Below, piece by piece: positions 34,704-45,790 of a stretch of 64,000 nt of DNA. The notes under the pieces are model-generated. The model was not told the DNA's origin, did not search any database, and worked only from the letters and a program-made list of their open reading frames with translations. Numbering within the stretch: position 1 is the first letter of the stretch; every line of letters starts with the position of its first letter. A program made the translations under genes and the position numbers. Origin of the DNA: Microvelia longipes (Eukaryota > Arthropoda > Insecta > Hemiptera > Veliidae). The stretch covers positions 25,856,967-25,920,966 of the forward strand of contig JACMZG010000008.1 in NCBI GenBank assembly GCA_018340805.1, given 5' to 3'.

Positions 34704-35649
34704 TCTTTCATTTTGCATTGCGATTCGCGTTTTACGATCATTATGTCATCCAATATTATTTCAAGTTCTTCAGTATTTACAATATTAATTCTGTTCTTTC
34801 TCGGGTAAGCTACGCCTTTAGATTTTCCCTTAAGCTATTTCTTTTTGGAATGGGAGTAAAATTTTCTGGAGCATTTAGTTAGAGAAATAAGAAGATAAAT
34901 TGTAAAGATATTTCAGTATTATACTTTTAAGGTGAATAAATTCAGATTAGAAAATTTACTTTTACAGTTCACATTCAATCACTATCAGTCAGAGCTTGTC
35001 GCCGAATTAATTCACAACCTCTTTTAAAGAAATTTAAGCCCTAATATCTGATTAGCTTTACCTTTAGCTTTCAAATTGCCTAATTCAAGTCTAATTACAT
35101 TCTGTACAATAAATGTATAGAATACCTCTTAGTAATTTAATGTATACTGCCTAATACTATATGTTTTCATTAAATTAATATAGTTGTAAGACCCGAATCT
35201 GTCTAAAGAAAGAGTAAGTTAAGAAATTTCTGCAGTTGATTTTACTAAACATAAAACAAATTAACCTATTAATGCCCAGCGATGCCATTTAGCTTCGCAA
35301 ATCTTTGGTCATATTTTACTCTATACCTAGACTAATATTTGTGATATTGAGCTGTTGTTTACTTCTTTTAAAATAAAAGGGATAGTTTTAAATCCTGACT
35401 GTCAAAATTAAGTAGTCTTCTGAAAATAAACAAAACTTTTGATTTGGACTTTTTTTGACATAATTCTTGAGGGGGGGGGTCACATAAAAAAATACTTTTA
35501 TCGTAATTTTAAAGTCACAAAAAATTGCTTATCGAAAAACCTTTTATACTTACTTTTCAAGGATATTTTAGCGAAAAAACTATTTTGTTTATATATTTGT
35601 AGTACTTACTTTAGCGAATTTTCATTATGAAAATGACGCTCATGAGGTT
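34704..35649. other. AT-rich non-coding stretch
   Basis: No gene recognised. A G9 run lies at about 35470. Confidence 0.5.
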
Positions 35650-36900
35650 GTTCGGATGTTTAGAATGGGAGAGAGGAGATCGATTTCTATTGGCTTCCTG
35701 ATAACAATGAACAATGAATTTCGGATAGGTATTTAGATAAGCTATATCCAGCGGATTGTAGACTAGCTAATATAGGTCTTAAAGAGATAGGGTTTTTGTG
35801 AATTTTCAGAAGAGCATAAAATCTGGGTGGGAAAGCAGTGTAGGTGGTTAATTTGATTTTTGTAGAAAAATCTATGGCTTTTTCACTAAATAACTTATTG
35901 ACTATAGAGTTGTTTTGAGACTGTGGAGAAGATGTTGGGTCTTTTTGGCGCATCGGGTTACTCATGTATGAAGGAATTCTTTCGTAAACTTCAGAATCTG
36001 GAAGCATGTTGTTCACTAATGTATTATATTCAGTCTTCTTCATTATTACTGTGACACTACCTTTATCAGCTCGAAGTATTAAAAGGTCTGGATGTTCATG
36101 AATAAATTTGTTTGTTAATTTAGTAGAATTTACTAAATATTCATCATGTGACGATATTTGACGAGATATGTTGTTTTTGTGCTATTATTTGTTAATATAT
36201 TCGTAAATTTGCTTCTTATTTCAGTGACTGATTCTATAATGCTTTCTGTATCTTTAATTGTGTCAAAAACTTGTTTTTGGTCAATATTATTATTGTAGCA
36301 GAATTTTGGTCCGAGTGATAATGAGTATTCAACTTCTTTAGGTAACACTGTGTCTGTTAAGTTTTTAATCCATTTATTGTTAACAGTTATCTTATTTTGT
36401 TGTCTCCTATTTAAGTTATCAAATTTCTTCTGTTGAATAGTTTTAGATTTCAATTTATGGTTGTTAACTATATTGGTTAAATGACTAGTAGCAAGTTCAA
36501 TTACATAATCTGGTAAATTTTGAAAACATTGTTCTTTATCTACTCTAAGTTTATTTTCAAGCTGGTTTATCTTCCAAAGAGTCGATTTTATTTCTAAGTT
36601 AAGAACAGATTTGTTAGTACTTCTGATTATTTTAATCATATTATTAACATAAGGATAGTCGTGCCTTATAGTATTCTTAAGTTTTTTGTTAAATTAAAGA
36701 TATGATCAGGAATAATAAAGTTTGACTTACATCTATGTAAAAATGTTAAATCTTCTTTCGCCTTTACTAAATGCTTTGAATCTTCAATAAGTTTATTGTA
36801 CTTTTTTCTTTTGTCATTTCCAAAAGTTGAGATAAAATTAAAGACGCTTCTTTCCATTTTAATAACTTTAGAGCTTTTGGGCTGTTTTAAATTGTGATAT
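35650..36900 (-). pseudogene. Penelope-like element, N-terminal and early RT relic
   Basis: Three minus-strand frames read in order. 36857-36666 is the N-terminal helical part (KAKEDLTFLHRCKSNFIIP). 36639-36133 is the linker ending in WIKNLTDTVLPKEVEYSLSL and GPKFCY, a signature just upstream of Penelope-like reverse transcriptase. The reverse transcriptase start spans about 36110-35687: HPDLLILRADKGSVTVIMKK, then FPPRFYALLKIHK and LRPILASLQSAGYSLSKYLS. The frame changes at least twice, the first time in an A-rich run near 36690. The copy ends before the catalytic aspartates and the GIY-YIG endonuclease, so it is 3'-truncated. It lies antisense and immediately upstream of the receptor exon. 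Confidence 0.9.
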
Positions 36901-37110
36901 CAATTAAATTAATGAAGACTTCAGTCCTTTTTTTAATTAAAAAATTTATTAAAAATAAATTCACGAAGAGCTTTCGCCCAGGGATCCTGAGCTTTTTCAG
37001 TTCAATAATACATATTACATCGATTTATATTGCTGTTTTAAAGGTGTATCGAATAAAAGTTTGTACAGCATCAGCAAGCTCTACGCAAATAATTAAGGGT
37101 ACCACTGGCC
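36901..37110 (-). other. 5' flank of the Penelope-like element
   Basis: The minus strand includes CTGAAAAAGCTCAGGATCCC followed by TGGGCGAAAGC, close upstream of the first Penelope frame. This kind of segment occurs in the terminal repeats of Penelope-like elements, so it may be the remaining 5' end. Confidence 0.4.
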
Positions 37111-37179
37111 TTTAGTCTAATTTAGACCCTCCCCCTTAAGGTTATTATGCCAATTTTAATTTTTGTTTTTTTCTTTTAG

Positions 37180-37388
37180 GTGAAGTAGTGCCATTCTGCC
37201 ACAACGTAAATCTGAGTGAAGAAGCAATGCAGTGGTATCATGGTATAATGGTGCTGGTACAATATTTTATACCACTTACAGTCATATGTTTTGCATATGC
37301 TAGAGTTGGATTGGAACTGTGGGGATCCCGAGCACCGGGCAATGCTCAGTCGGACCGAGACGCAAATCTTATGAGGAATAAAAAAAAG
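37180..37388 (+). CDS. Internal exon of a neuropeptide G-protein-coupled receptor (kinin/tachykinin-receptor-like)
   Basis: This is the only convincing host exon. A pyrimidine-rich tract ends in TTCTTTTAG (37171-37179) as splice acceptor. The frame then stays open to AAG|GTAATT (37388|37389), a good donor. The reading enters with the last two bases of a codon and leaves at a codon boundary. The peptide starts with the end of extracellular loop 2, including the Cys that bridges to helix 3 (VPFCHN). Helix 5 follows (WYHGIMVLVQYFIPL, then TVICFAYARVGLELW) with its conserved Pro and Tyr. It ends with the start of intracellular loop 3 (WGSRAPGNAQSDRDANLM, then RNKKK). The WGS.APGNAQ..RD..L..NKKK pattern is what I recall from insect leucokinin and related tachykinin-family receptors; the exact subtype is inferred. 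Neighbouring exons were not found in the window, so the flanking introns must be long and full of transposons. Confidence 0.85.
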
Positions 37389-37481
37389 GTAATTGACAAG
37401 GTAATTAAATAGTTAGATCTTTAGATGTTGTATTTGTCGTTTAATCTAAATGTTATTTAAAGTAATGGTTGGTAATATACC

Positions 37482-37484
<3 letters not shown>

Positions 37485-37562
<78 letters not shown>
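37485..37562. repeat. (TA)n microsatellite
   Basis: About 39 uninterrupted TA units in the intron just downstream of the receptor exon donor. Confidence 0.98.
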
Positions 37563-37566
<4 letters not shown>

Positions 37567-37724
37567 TCTGTAGTCACGATAAATCTGATTAATGGTTTCG
37601 CTATTTATCTGGGGGCACGGCAGTCCCATCGCTAAGTCTAGCGGTCACTGGTGTACCATCCTTTATCTCACTCCCTCGTATCTTTTTATTAAGGACATTA
37701 AAAATATAATTTTAATATTAACAA

Positions 37725-37815
37725 CAATCACAGGTGTTGAGATATAATGGCTCAAAGTTAGGTAGTTTTGACTCTCACTCACTCACACTCACACTAACTT
37801 GTTCAGTCACTCATC
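37725..37815 (+). repeat. Direct repeat with 39208-39295
   Basis: CACAGGTGTTGAGATATAAT, GGCTCAAAGTTAG, then CACTCAC and ACACTAACTTGTTCAGTCAC. It matches 39208-39295 closely in the same orientation about 1.5 kb away. Further similarity flanks both copies (AATATTAACAA before the repeat). It may be the shared ends of a deleted or nested element. Confidence 0.75.
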
Positions 37816-39207
37816 AAAATTCTAAGGCACATCCAGCAATCGTTCAATCAATCAGCTTTTTTAGAAAAAAAATTAAATTTCCTCAGAAAATAAAAACTAC
37901 ACGTGGGTTTTTGCAAAGCAAGCCGCTTTTGAGCGGCTCTGTTTAGGTTTTTTATCTTTGACTTAGTCAATTTCTTCAAAGCTAAAGGTTTTAAAGGTGC
38001 AAAACTACTTCTATTACTTATTTATCTTGACAATGCGCTTTTTCTGGCGAGTTGTTGGACTGATGCTCAAGAGTTAGACTTATTATTCCTGTATAGCTTG
38101 GAAAACGGTCTCTAAGACAGTACCGAAACATTTTAAGCGGTTATCTTCCCAAGACTCAATAAATCTATAAAAGTAAGTTTTAATAAAAGGTAAGTTTTAA
38201 TAAAAGCAAAATAAAATAGGGGTTATAAAACTGAATTATGAAGACACTTTTCATTTTTAAAGTTAAAATTCTAGCTAGTCTTATAAATATTATTCTTTCC
38301 ATGTATAAATATATGTCAAACATTTTTCCTATTTAGAGGTGAGCCATTTTCTTCTAAAGGTTAAATGTTATAAAGCATCTAAATATTTCATTTTTAAAGG
38401 TAACACTGCCTGTGCTCCTTAAATCAAAATCATATGCTCACCCTTTTTAATTATCTTTCTCTGTCTACACTCCTTATATAGTTAAGTGGTTTGTGATCCT
38501 AGGTATTTAACTAAGCTAGATTCATTCCAGCCTAAATTCTTCAAATCTCTACTTTATTTACCTTCCGGGACGCCTATATGCTAGGGATTAAACTTAACTT
38601 TTTTTCAATCAGTACTGAGGTATTTAGGGTAATGGGAACTCTTTGCTTTATAATTCTGTCCTTAAAACGATCATCTGCCCAATCTCTGTTTAAAAGCTTT
38701 AGGATACTTTCCAGGAATATAGTCTTCAAAATTAAATCACAGCAGAACCAATTAGATCTCAAAGTAGGTATTTTTTTAATAAACTAATATAATATTTCTA
38801 TGCTGCACATATTTTTTTTTTCAAAAAAGCCTGACATTTTTTATATGCAACAGAATGGTTTCTTTTTAGGGCCCCAGAAAACATAAAAAAGCAACATTTA
38901 AAAAAATCAATAACCAATATTTGGAAATCAGCTGTTTTTCGATTGTTTCAGGAATTGGTCAGTTGTTTTCCAATATCTATCCTAAGTATTAAAAAAGACA
39001 CTCCCTTCTTTCCCAACTTGGTTCAAGTTGTAGTCAAACTACAACATTGACAGTGTACAAAGTTAGTTGTTATGTTGTTTAATTATGTTGTACCATCCTT
39101 TACAGGAAGAATCTCAAGGCTATCTCATCCTATAATAATATTTAAATTTTTAATATTAACAAAAAAATTGTTTAGCGACCCATTCTACAATTTCATATCT
39201 TTAACCA
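37816..39207. other. Intronic AT-rich stretch between two direct repeats
   Basis: No coding segment recognised. Near 38075-38165 a segment with ACCGAAACATTTTAAG and ACTCAATAAATC recalls the terminal repeats of Penelope-like elements on the plus strand; this is weak. A short palindrome, GTTGTAGTCAAACTACAAC, is at about 39028. Confidence 0.45.
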
Positions 39208-39295
39208 ACCACAGGTGTTAAGATATAATGGCTCAAAGTTAGTAGTTAGACACTCACTCACTTTCACACTCACACTAACTTGTTCAGTCACTTTA
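39208..39295 (+). repeat. Direct repeat with 37725-37815
   Basis: Second copy, beginning CACAGGTGTTAAGATATAAT and ending ACTTGTTCAGTCAC. Confidence 0.75.
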
Positions 39296-41034
39296 TTTTG
39301 GCAAATTTAAACCTAAACTCTGTATACTATAACTAAATAGTAAACAAAGTAAAGTAATTTTTCTAAAAAACGTAATGAGTCAGAATGACTGTGAAGGAAT
39401 GCACTTAAAAAAACATTGCTGAGGTGGACGAATTAATTAACAAACTAAACTCCACTTGCCATTGTAAGTGTTGAAAATTTTTTAAAACAGTCTTTACCGC
39501 CCCCAAAATCTCGTAGTCTTTTGGGTGTATCGAAACTATTAAGCTATCCTTTATTTATAGCTATAGCTTAAATTATTGTTTCTTACTGCAATTTAATAAT
39601 ATATTGTCTTTTATAATAATAAATAATAAAATTAATTAATAATAATTTATTTATTTCATTTTGTGTTGTTACCTGTTATGTTTAATTATTATTCTTCTTT
39701 ATTTTGTTGTCATAGCAACGATTTAACACATTTGTTTTGACTTATAATGTTGAATTTGTCATTAGTATTTTTATGATTTCAATATTAATATGTTAAAATA
39801 CTTCTATTCTTTTACTTTATTATTCTAATACATGATATTACCAAAAAAAAAAAAAAAAAAAATTACACTTTAAAGAATGTTTCTTTGCCGTAACTAATAA
39901 AATATTACATGCTGCTACGCAGCAAATAAAATATTGCTGACTCCTACGAGCAATTTCTTCATCGGCTTCGCCTCTGTTGTCAATTTGTCATTCGCCGAAT
40001 TTTTTCCTTTTGTCTGCTTAAAGAGGAACCTCGTCAGTTAAATGGGTTAATTAGAAGCCTCGTCTTGCGCCTCTGCAGGTAATTTCTATAGACATTCCAC
40101 GCCTTCTGCTCTGGGGCTAGTTTCATTTTGGTGCCTTTTAGCATAAATACTATTATATTTATCTCTCTAAGAAATATTTGTATGTTACTTTTAACAAAGT
40201 ATTTCTTAAAAAACATTAATTTGAAAACTACTTGCATCATATTGAATTCTTTAGTTTTGTTCTATTTTGTAATAAACGAATGGAATACTTTAGACAAAGG
40301 CAGATATTTGTAATAGTGCAGCTTACAGATTTTCTTGTAATATACGTATTGTTTTATTCATTCCACTATCTCTGCTTTGTATTACTCTCTATGAAGAATA
40401 ATTTTGAATAGATATTACATAGAGTGCTATTTGCATTCTGCAAGCCTACGTTATTGGCTTTATAAGCGGAAATGTAGAATATTTTATTGCTGCATATTTT
40501 TCTCTTACATTTTGCATTAAACTTTATTGATGAAAAGGCAAGATATAACATAAAGATGTACAACGTAGCATTTAGTTAGTAGAGATAATTTGTATTACAT
40601 AGAACTTTTTTTATTTATAAATCTGCACTTGCTATAGGTATCAATGCTTTGAAGCTAATCATTTTAAGTTTACGTTATTCAAGAGTAAAAATAACTAGAT
40701 TGTGAAATAAAACCTACAAAAGAAATATATGTACTATTTTATCCAACTCGACGATAAAAGCTCCACATTTCATATCATTCCTGTCCCATCCAGTGTGACT
40801 CACAGGCGGTAGTGAATAATATTCCGATGTTTAAGACCAAGCTGTCATCTGCTTAGGCTTGGCCTTAAAGCCGGTTTTGGCGATTGCACGTAGTAGTCCA
40901 TCTGGCATGATGCGCCATAGTTTAAGGCAGACTTTAGCAGTCCCCTTCAGTTTCAGGGCAACCAACTGATGTATTATTTTAAATTGTATTGATATTAATA
41001 ATTTTTGGAATATTGACGACTATATATGCATAAA
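39296..41034. other. Intronic AT-rich stretch
   Basis: No gene recognised. An A20 run is at 39843-39862. The frames at 40034-40240 (minus) and 40128-40313 (plus) overlap on opposite strands and resemble no family. A CTGCTACGCAGCA / CTACGAGCA pair near 39912-39950 loosely recalls the GAGCG motif. Confidence 0.45.
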
Positions 41035-41046
41035 TTATATATATAT

Positions 41047-41105
<59 letters not shown>

Positions 41106-41107
41106 TT
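41035..41107. repeat. (TA)n microsatellite
   Basis: TA repeat with two single-base interruptions. Confidence 0.97.
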
Positions 41108-41119
41108 TTGATGAACTCG

Positions 41120-42140
41120 GTCAGAGTGCAATCATCTTAAGAAACTATCCAGTTAATATTAGTGGAATGTGTTCTACGCTCTTTCGATGCAGTATTGATG
41201 AAAAACTGCCTAATAATAGGCTTTTGTCTTGTTTTAAGCATCTTCAACATCAAACCTTAGACTCAAATTCTTTTTAATATCACAATACTATGTAGAGCTG
41301 TATCTGAAGATCGTCTTTTTAAATATGAATGCTGATTAGGATGTTGTGGTTTTAGAGTTAAAACTTCATTGAGGCATTTATCTGCTCCTTTTTCGAGCAT
41401 TTTAAAGAAATAGGGTGTGAGTGTGTGAAACTGATGGATCTAAATGGCTTAAGACCTGTGTGATCATTTTTGCTAGATGTATGTATTAAAATCACCCTGA
41501 CTGGACGTTGACACAAGTCTTGTTGGACACAAGTCTTGCACATGCCCTTGTTTAAAATATGTATTAACATAAATGATATGATATCTAATTATTTCTGAAA
41601 AGCAAGAAGATTTCATCTATGCTAGCAGCTTTATGAGGACTCAATCTGTCCGCCGACCAAAGAATACTCTCCACACTTACAATACACCTCTTCATTAGCT
41701 ACCTCAAACGAACAACTGAGACAATTGGCTCACTATGTTTTATGAGGACAGCCTGAGAGAGTATTAAATATTTGAACTTTACAAACCATCAACCAGCCTT
41801 AAAAAGACCTAGCTCTTGAGATCTTCTTGGCTAGGCAGAACCAGTCTGTCAGACTTGATGAGATTCAATGCTGGATGTATGTCTCTCCAGTTACTTCTTA
41901 AAAATATTCTTAGTTGCTTCTCTTACCTTGATCAAACTTCATTTTACGCTATGGATACTTCTTAACTTACCTGTTTGAACAACATATGTCTCTCAATGAT
42001 AATATTTTCACTTTCGACTAAACCCTCCTTAGTTTTAAATTGAATATAGCTCTAGAGGTTTTAGAGGCATTTTCTCAGTAGAATATCCAAGGAGAGTCTT
42101 CAGTACTTGTGACTGGGGTGGGATTCTCTCCAAGTTTTAT
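41120..42140 (-). pseudogene. LINE reverse transcriptase relic (Jockey/LOA type), N-terminal part
   Basis: Minus-strand segments follow the order of a non-LTR reverse transcriptase: WSADRLSPHKAASIDEIF (about 41670-41615), then in frame 41570-41358 PVRVILIHTSSKNDHTGLK and PFRSISFTHSHPISLKC, then HPNQHSYLKRRSSDTALHS (about 41330-41270). These correspond to the K.PGPDGI, FIPK.GK, FRPISLTS and Q.AY..GRS.E.AL blocks. Several frames and stops. The region from about 41710 to 42140 probably holds the linker after the endonuclease but is too decayed to name motifs. Confidence 0.8.
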
Positions 42141-42529
42141 AACATTATTTCTCAATATATTTAGTTATTATGCTTATAAGATAGATTTTTTATTTTCAAT
42201 ATTATTTATTATACTTCAATTTTCCATTTGACTTACGCTGGATATTCTTAAGGCTTATCCTTTGGTTCCCAGCCAAAATAAAGTCTCTATATTAGGATTA
42301 TATTGGTAAGGTATTTTCTTTTTCGGGGCAAGTTTCCAAATATTACTTTTTCTTTGTATTTACAACTATAAGTAAAATATACATTTCTACCTTACATAAT
42401 AATATTTATATAAACATTTCTCACATAAAAATAGCTTTATAGCTGCATGCCCAGTTTGTTTTATTCTTTTTTTTTATTAACTTTTAGTTTCCTACATTCT
42501 ATAATAGAATAGTGAAATTTTGCAAAAAG
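42141..42529. other. AT-rich non-coding stretch
   Basis: No gene recognised between the LINE relic and composite element copy 3. Confidence 0.5.
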
Positions 42530-43150
42530 GCAAAAAAATAGGAAATACATCCGTTTCATTCCTAGCAGTCACCCATTCAAGCTCTGACCACGATCGTTGC
42601 TGCTTAACTTTTATGATCCATTAAAAATCATGGATATACTTGTCGTATTGAAACGAAACTTAGTGTACTTATTATTTACGTAAAGGTATACACTTGTACT
42701 AAAGTGGGCAAGTGAGGATTATTCAACACAATGGGATTTTTCTCAGATTTCTTAAACTTTTGAATAAAACTAATTTGATAAAAATTGAACTAATGCTCGT
42801 AATAAGATGAAACTTATCATATATGATAGTCCTATACATGGCTACATACGTGACAAATCTCAAATTGATGGCAATATTATTCCGTGTTTTAAGATTTTCC
42901 GAAATTTTTGCTGAGCCATTATTGTGAATAGCACATCTATACTAAGTAGTTTTAACTCTCTAGCATCAATACAATGGAAGCTAAGATAATCAGACTCACA
43001 CCAACATACAGACAACTTTGTGAAAAGTTCTCAGGAGGTTTAAAAACACCAAAAACGTAAAATTCCTGTGACATCCTGGTTTCGGGTTTTTTGCAAACAC
43101 AATACTTGTCCTGTATACCTACGGTATAAATGAGGAAAAGTAAATAATAA
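42530..43150 (-). mobile_element. Composite DR-A / 5S-like element, copy 3
   Basis: On the minus strand: DR-A (43150 to about 42830; starts TTTTCCTCATTTATACCGTA, then a CGTAGG-less divergent middle with CTCTCAAGTTAAAAC-type landmarks), about 150 bp of AT-rich DNA, CAATACGACAAGTATATCC (about 42638-42620), then the best 5S-like segment in the window at about 42625-42551: GGATCATAAAAGTTAAGCAG, CGTGGTCAGAGC, TTGAATGGGTGACTGCTAGG. The 5S-like order and the CAATACGACAAGTATATCC block match copy 1. I did not see a GAGCG tail here. Confidence 0.65.
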
Positions 43151-45739
43151 TTTCTTTAAGTATGCATTTATGCACACCCATTTATGAGATGTATTGTGTC
43201 AGTTTTCGTCAATAGATGTGGGGACCCTTTGCTGCAAGTGTTACAGATGGACCAAAAATCACGCTCACGTGCTTGGAAAATTCTCTCACAACCCACGCAA
43301 ACACAATGTTATGCATATGCGATCCCTTATGTTTAACCCCTTATGTTTATAAGTACTTGAAGAGAAAAATATATTCCTCATGCTGAGATGTACTATGTCG
43401 ACTCCCAAAATCCTTAGTAAATTGTTTAAATTAATTCCTCAATTATTTTTCAAAGGTTTTTTTGTCGCAGAAATAATTTTTCTCAACTATAATGCTTTAT
43501 TTAACTTGGACTTTGCTACCTGGAATTTTATGTTTTTTACTCCAAATAAAGGCAGATTTTTGTAAAAGGATGTTGATTGAAGGTGATTCAATACATTTTG
43601 TATGAACAGCCTACATTTGTTGATATTTCCTACTCAATTTATTTTCTGGGTAAGTTTGTTTTTGCTTTCATGTAGGATTTAATTTTTTATTTGAGTTTTT
43701 GCTAGATGAAAAGAAGAATCTAAATAAATAACTAATAATAAAATGACATTTAGAAAATAAGAAGTTCTTTTTTCCTTTAAAATTAAATGATTTTACTCAG
43801 ACTTGAGAGTCAATAACCTACACTTATATTTATTTTTTTCATAAAAACTTAATATTAAAAGTATAGAGTCATCATAACATCCCTTGTCCTGTTGCTTGAT
43901 AAAATTTACCTTATTTAGTTTTGAAGACATATTTTTTTTCTGTCGAAAAAAAATTAATAAATGTTAGTTATAGGTACTACACTTTCTTAAATAATTTCCG
44001 TTTCGTAATGTTGCTTAAATATACCACTGCCCTCTATAAGTGGATTTAATATGACTTGTAGAATAAATTGATTATTTTTTTTAAATTATAGTGATTGATT
44101 AATATATTAATAATTTGAAAAGTATTTAAAATTAACCAATTCCAAATTCAATATTTTACTTTACATATTGATATAAATTGGTATAAATGTTGGTATAAAT
44201 TTTTTAAACTTTTACTATTAGGTCTTGTATTAATTTCTTAATAGCATTGATATTGTTAAGTTTCATTTTGATAACTTCCGAAAAAGCGTTCGAAAGTTAT
44301 CATGGTCAATAGAAACATCTCGGATCAAAATCTTGTACAATCCATACATATCAACCTGAACAATATATGTATATATTCTTGATCAGTCATATATCCCTCA
44401 TCAAAAATAAATTACCCTTCCGCCTCCATAACCCCACTCTCATAAGCTCATTTTTTCATTCTCTTACTTTGCCTTCCAGCTTTGGCAGAAAAATGATAAT
44501 TTACAGTAATGCATTTTTGAGATGTTTTAATGTATTTAGCTCTACCTGTAACTAGGTGGTAAATTAACTGTCATTCATGACTTACCTGCTATTTGTAATA
44601 AATCTGGGAAATGTTACAGTCATAAAATTAGTTTAGCGATGTTTTATTTTTTATTTTCCTGTCATGATCAGATAAAATAATGTATGCTTACACTGAAATG
44701 AACCCTGATTTATTGAGTTTTGTTTGTTTTTACTTTCACGTTTATTTGAATGAATGAAGATGTTCATTGTTGTAAAACACATAGCGAGAAATCAGAAAGT
44801 ATATTCTAAAACATGTTTTCAATTTGATGGGGTCTTGTTTGTTGTCAGTTGAAAGCATTTTTTGTTATTGGAATGGTTTACAAGTGGCTTAGAGAGCGTT
44901 TTGAATTCGAGTATGCCTGTCAGCTGCAGGGTTCCAAATTCAATAGAAATATACTTTTTGCGAAATAAAAATCAAATTATTTTACGCATTATTCTTTAAC
45001 CTTAATACAAATTTTGCAATTTTAACAGGCTATGTCTATGTTTTCTGTGTGTACTATCAATTTCTAGTGTTAGCTGCACGAAGATATCATAGGTCATTGT
45101 CATCATGCTATTGTTTTAAATACCAAGCCCTAGCGATTTTTGATGAGCTTTTTAGTTTTTTACCATAATTGATTGTACTAACCATAATTGTCAGTTTCTA
45201 AAAATAAGTTTTGGACTAAACTATCCCCCTTATTTATAGCCTTGTTTATTATATTTATAGAATTAAGAATAAATAGCCAAAATATGTAGTGCTTTTATAT
45301 TAAAGGTACGTTCTCAGGTAGATTAAGAACTACGCATAATAAGACGTTTTTAGGTTTTCCTGGTGTTTTTTTCGACTCTAACTCGTGGTTTGGGATTTAT
45401 GGTTAATATCCTAAGTAATATTTTCCTTAGTTTTGTTTTGCCAAATTGAATTCAATTAATTTAATTCTTTTATTCCCCCCATTAAGCACAGTTAAATATC
45501 TATGTATAGTACTATTCGTTTTGGGATGGTTTATTTTTATTGTTATTTCTTTAATGTCGTTAAATATTGTCTCATCACGTTTATGTAATGTCATAATATC
45601 CAAAATTGAAGCAAGGACAAATAAAAAAAAACCTTATTGCGTTACCAGGTCCCGAAAGTAATGCTATAAAAAAAGTAATGTTTAATAAAATATGGTGCAA
45701 TTTATAAAGTTTTATATCGGCTTTAAACCTGTAATAAGT
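43151..45739. other. AT-rich non-coding stretch
   Basis: No gene recognised; the short frames at 43380-43565, 44367-44555 and 45446-45661 match no family I know. Confidence 0.5.
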
Positions 45740-45790
45740 ATATGAGAAAATACACGACCAAGTGTTAAGAGGTCGTGTATTTTCTCATAT
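45740..45790. repeat. Perfect 20-bp hairpin with 11-nt loop
   Basis: ATATGAGAAAATACACGACC (45740-45759) and its exact complement (45771-45790) flank AAGTGTTAAGA. Outside the arms, CCTGTAA occurs on both sides in direct orientation (about 45729 and 45791). Confidence 0.95.

Noticed and set aside
38574..38787. Overlapping frames on both strands in the receptor intron
   Set aside because: No receptor helix pattern (no CWLP or NPxxY) or other known motif; treated as chance.
40034..40313. Overlapping 61-68 codon frames on opposite strands
   Set aside because: No family resemblance, and opposite-strand overlap is typical of chance frames.
42551..42625. A functional 5S rRNA gene
   Set aside because: Diverged, without complete 5S ends or a T-run terminator in place, and always embedded in the dispersed repeat.
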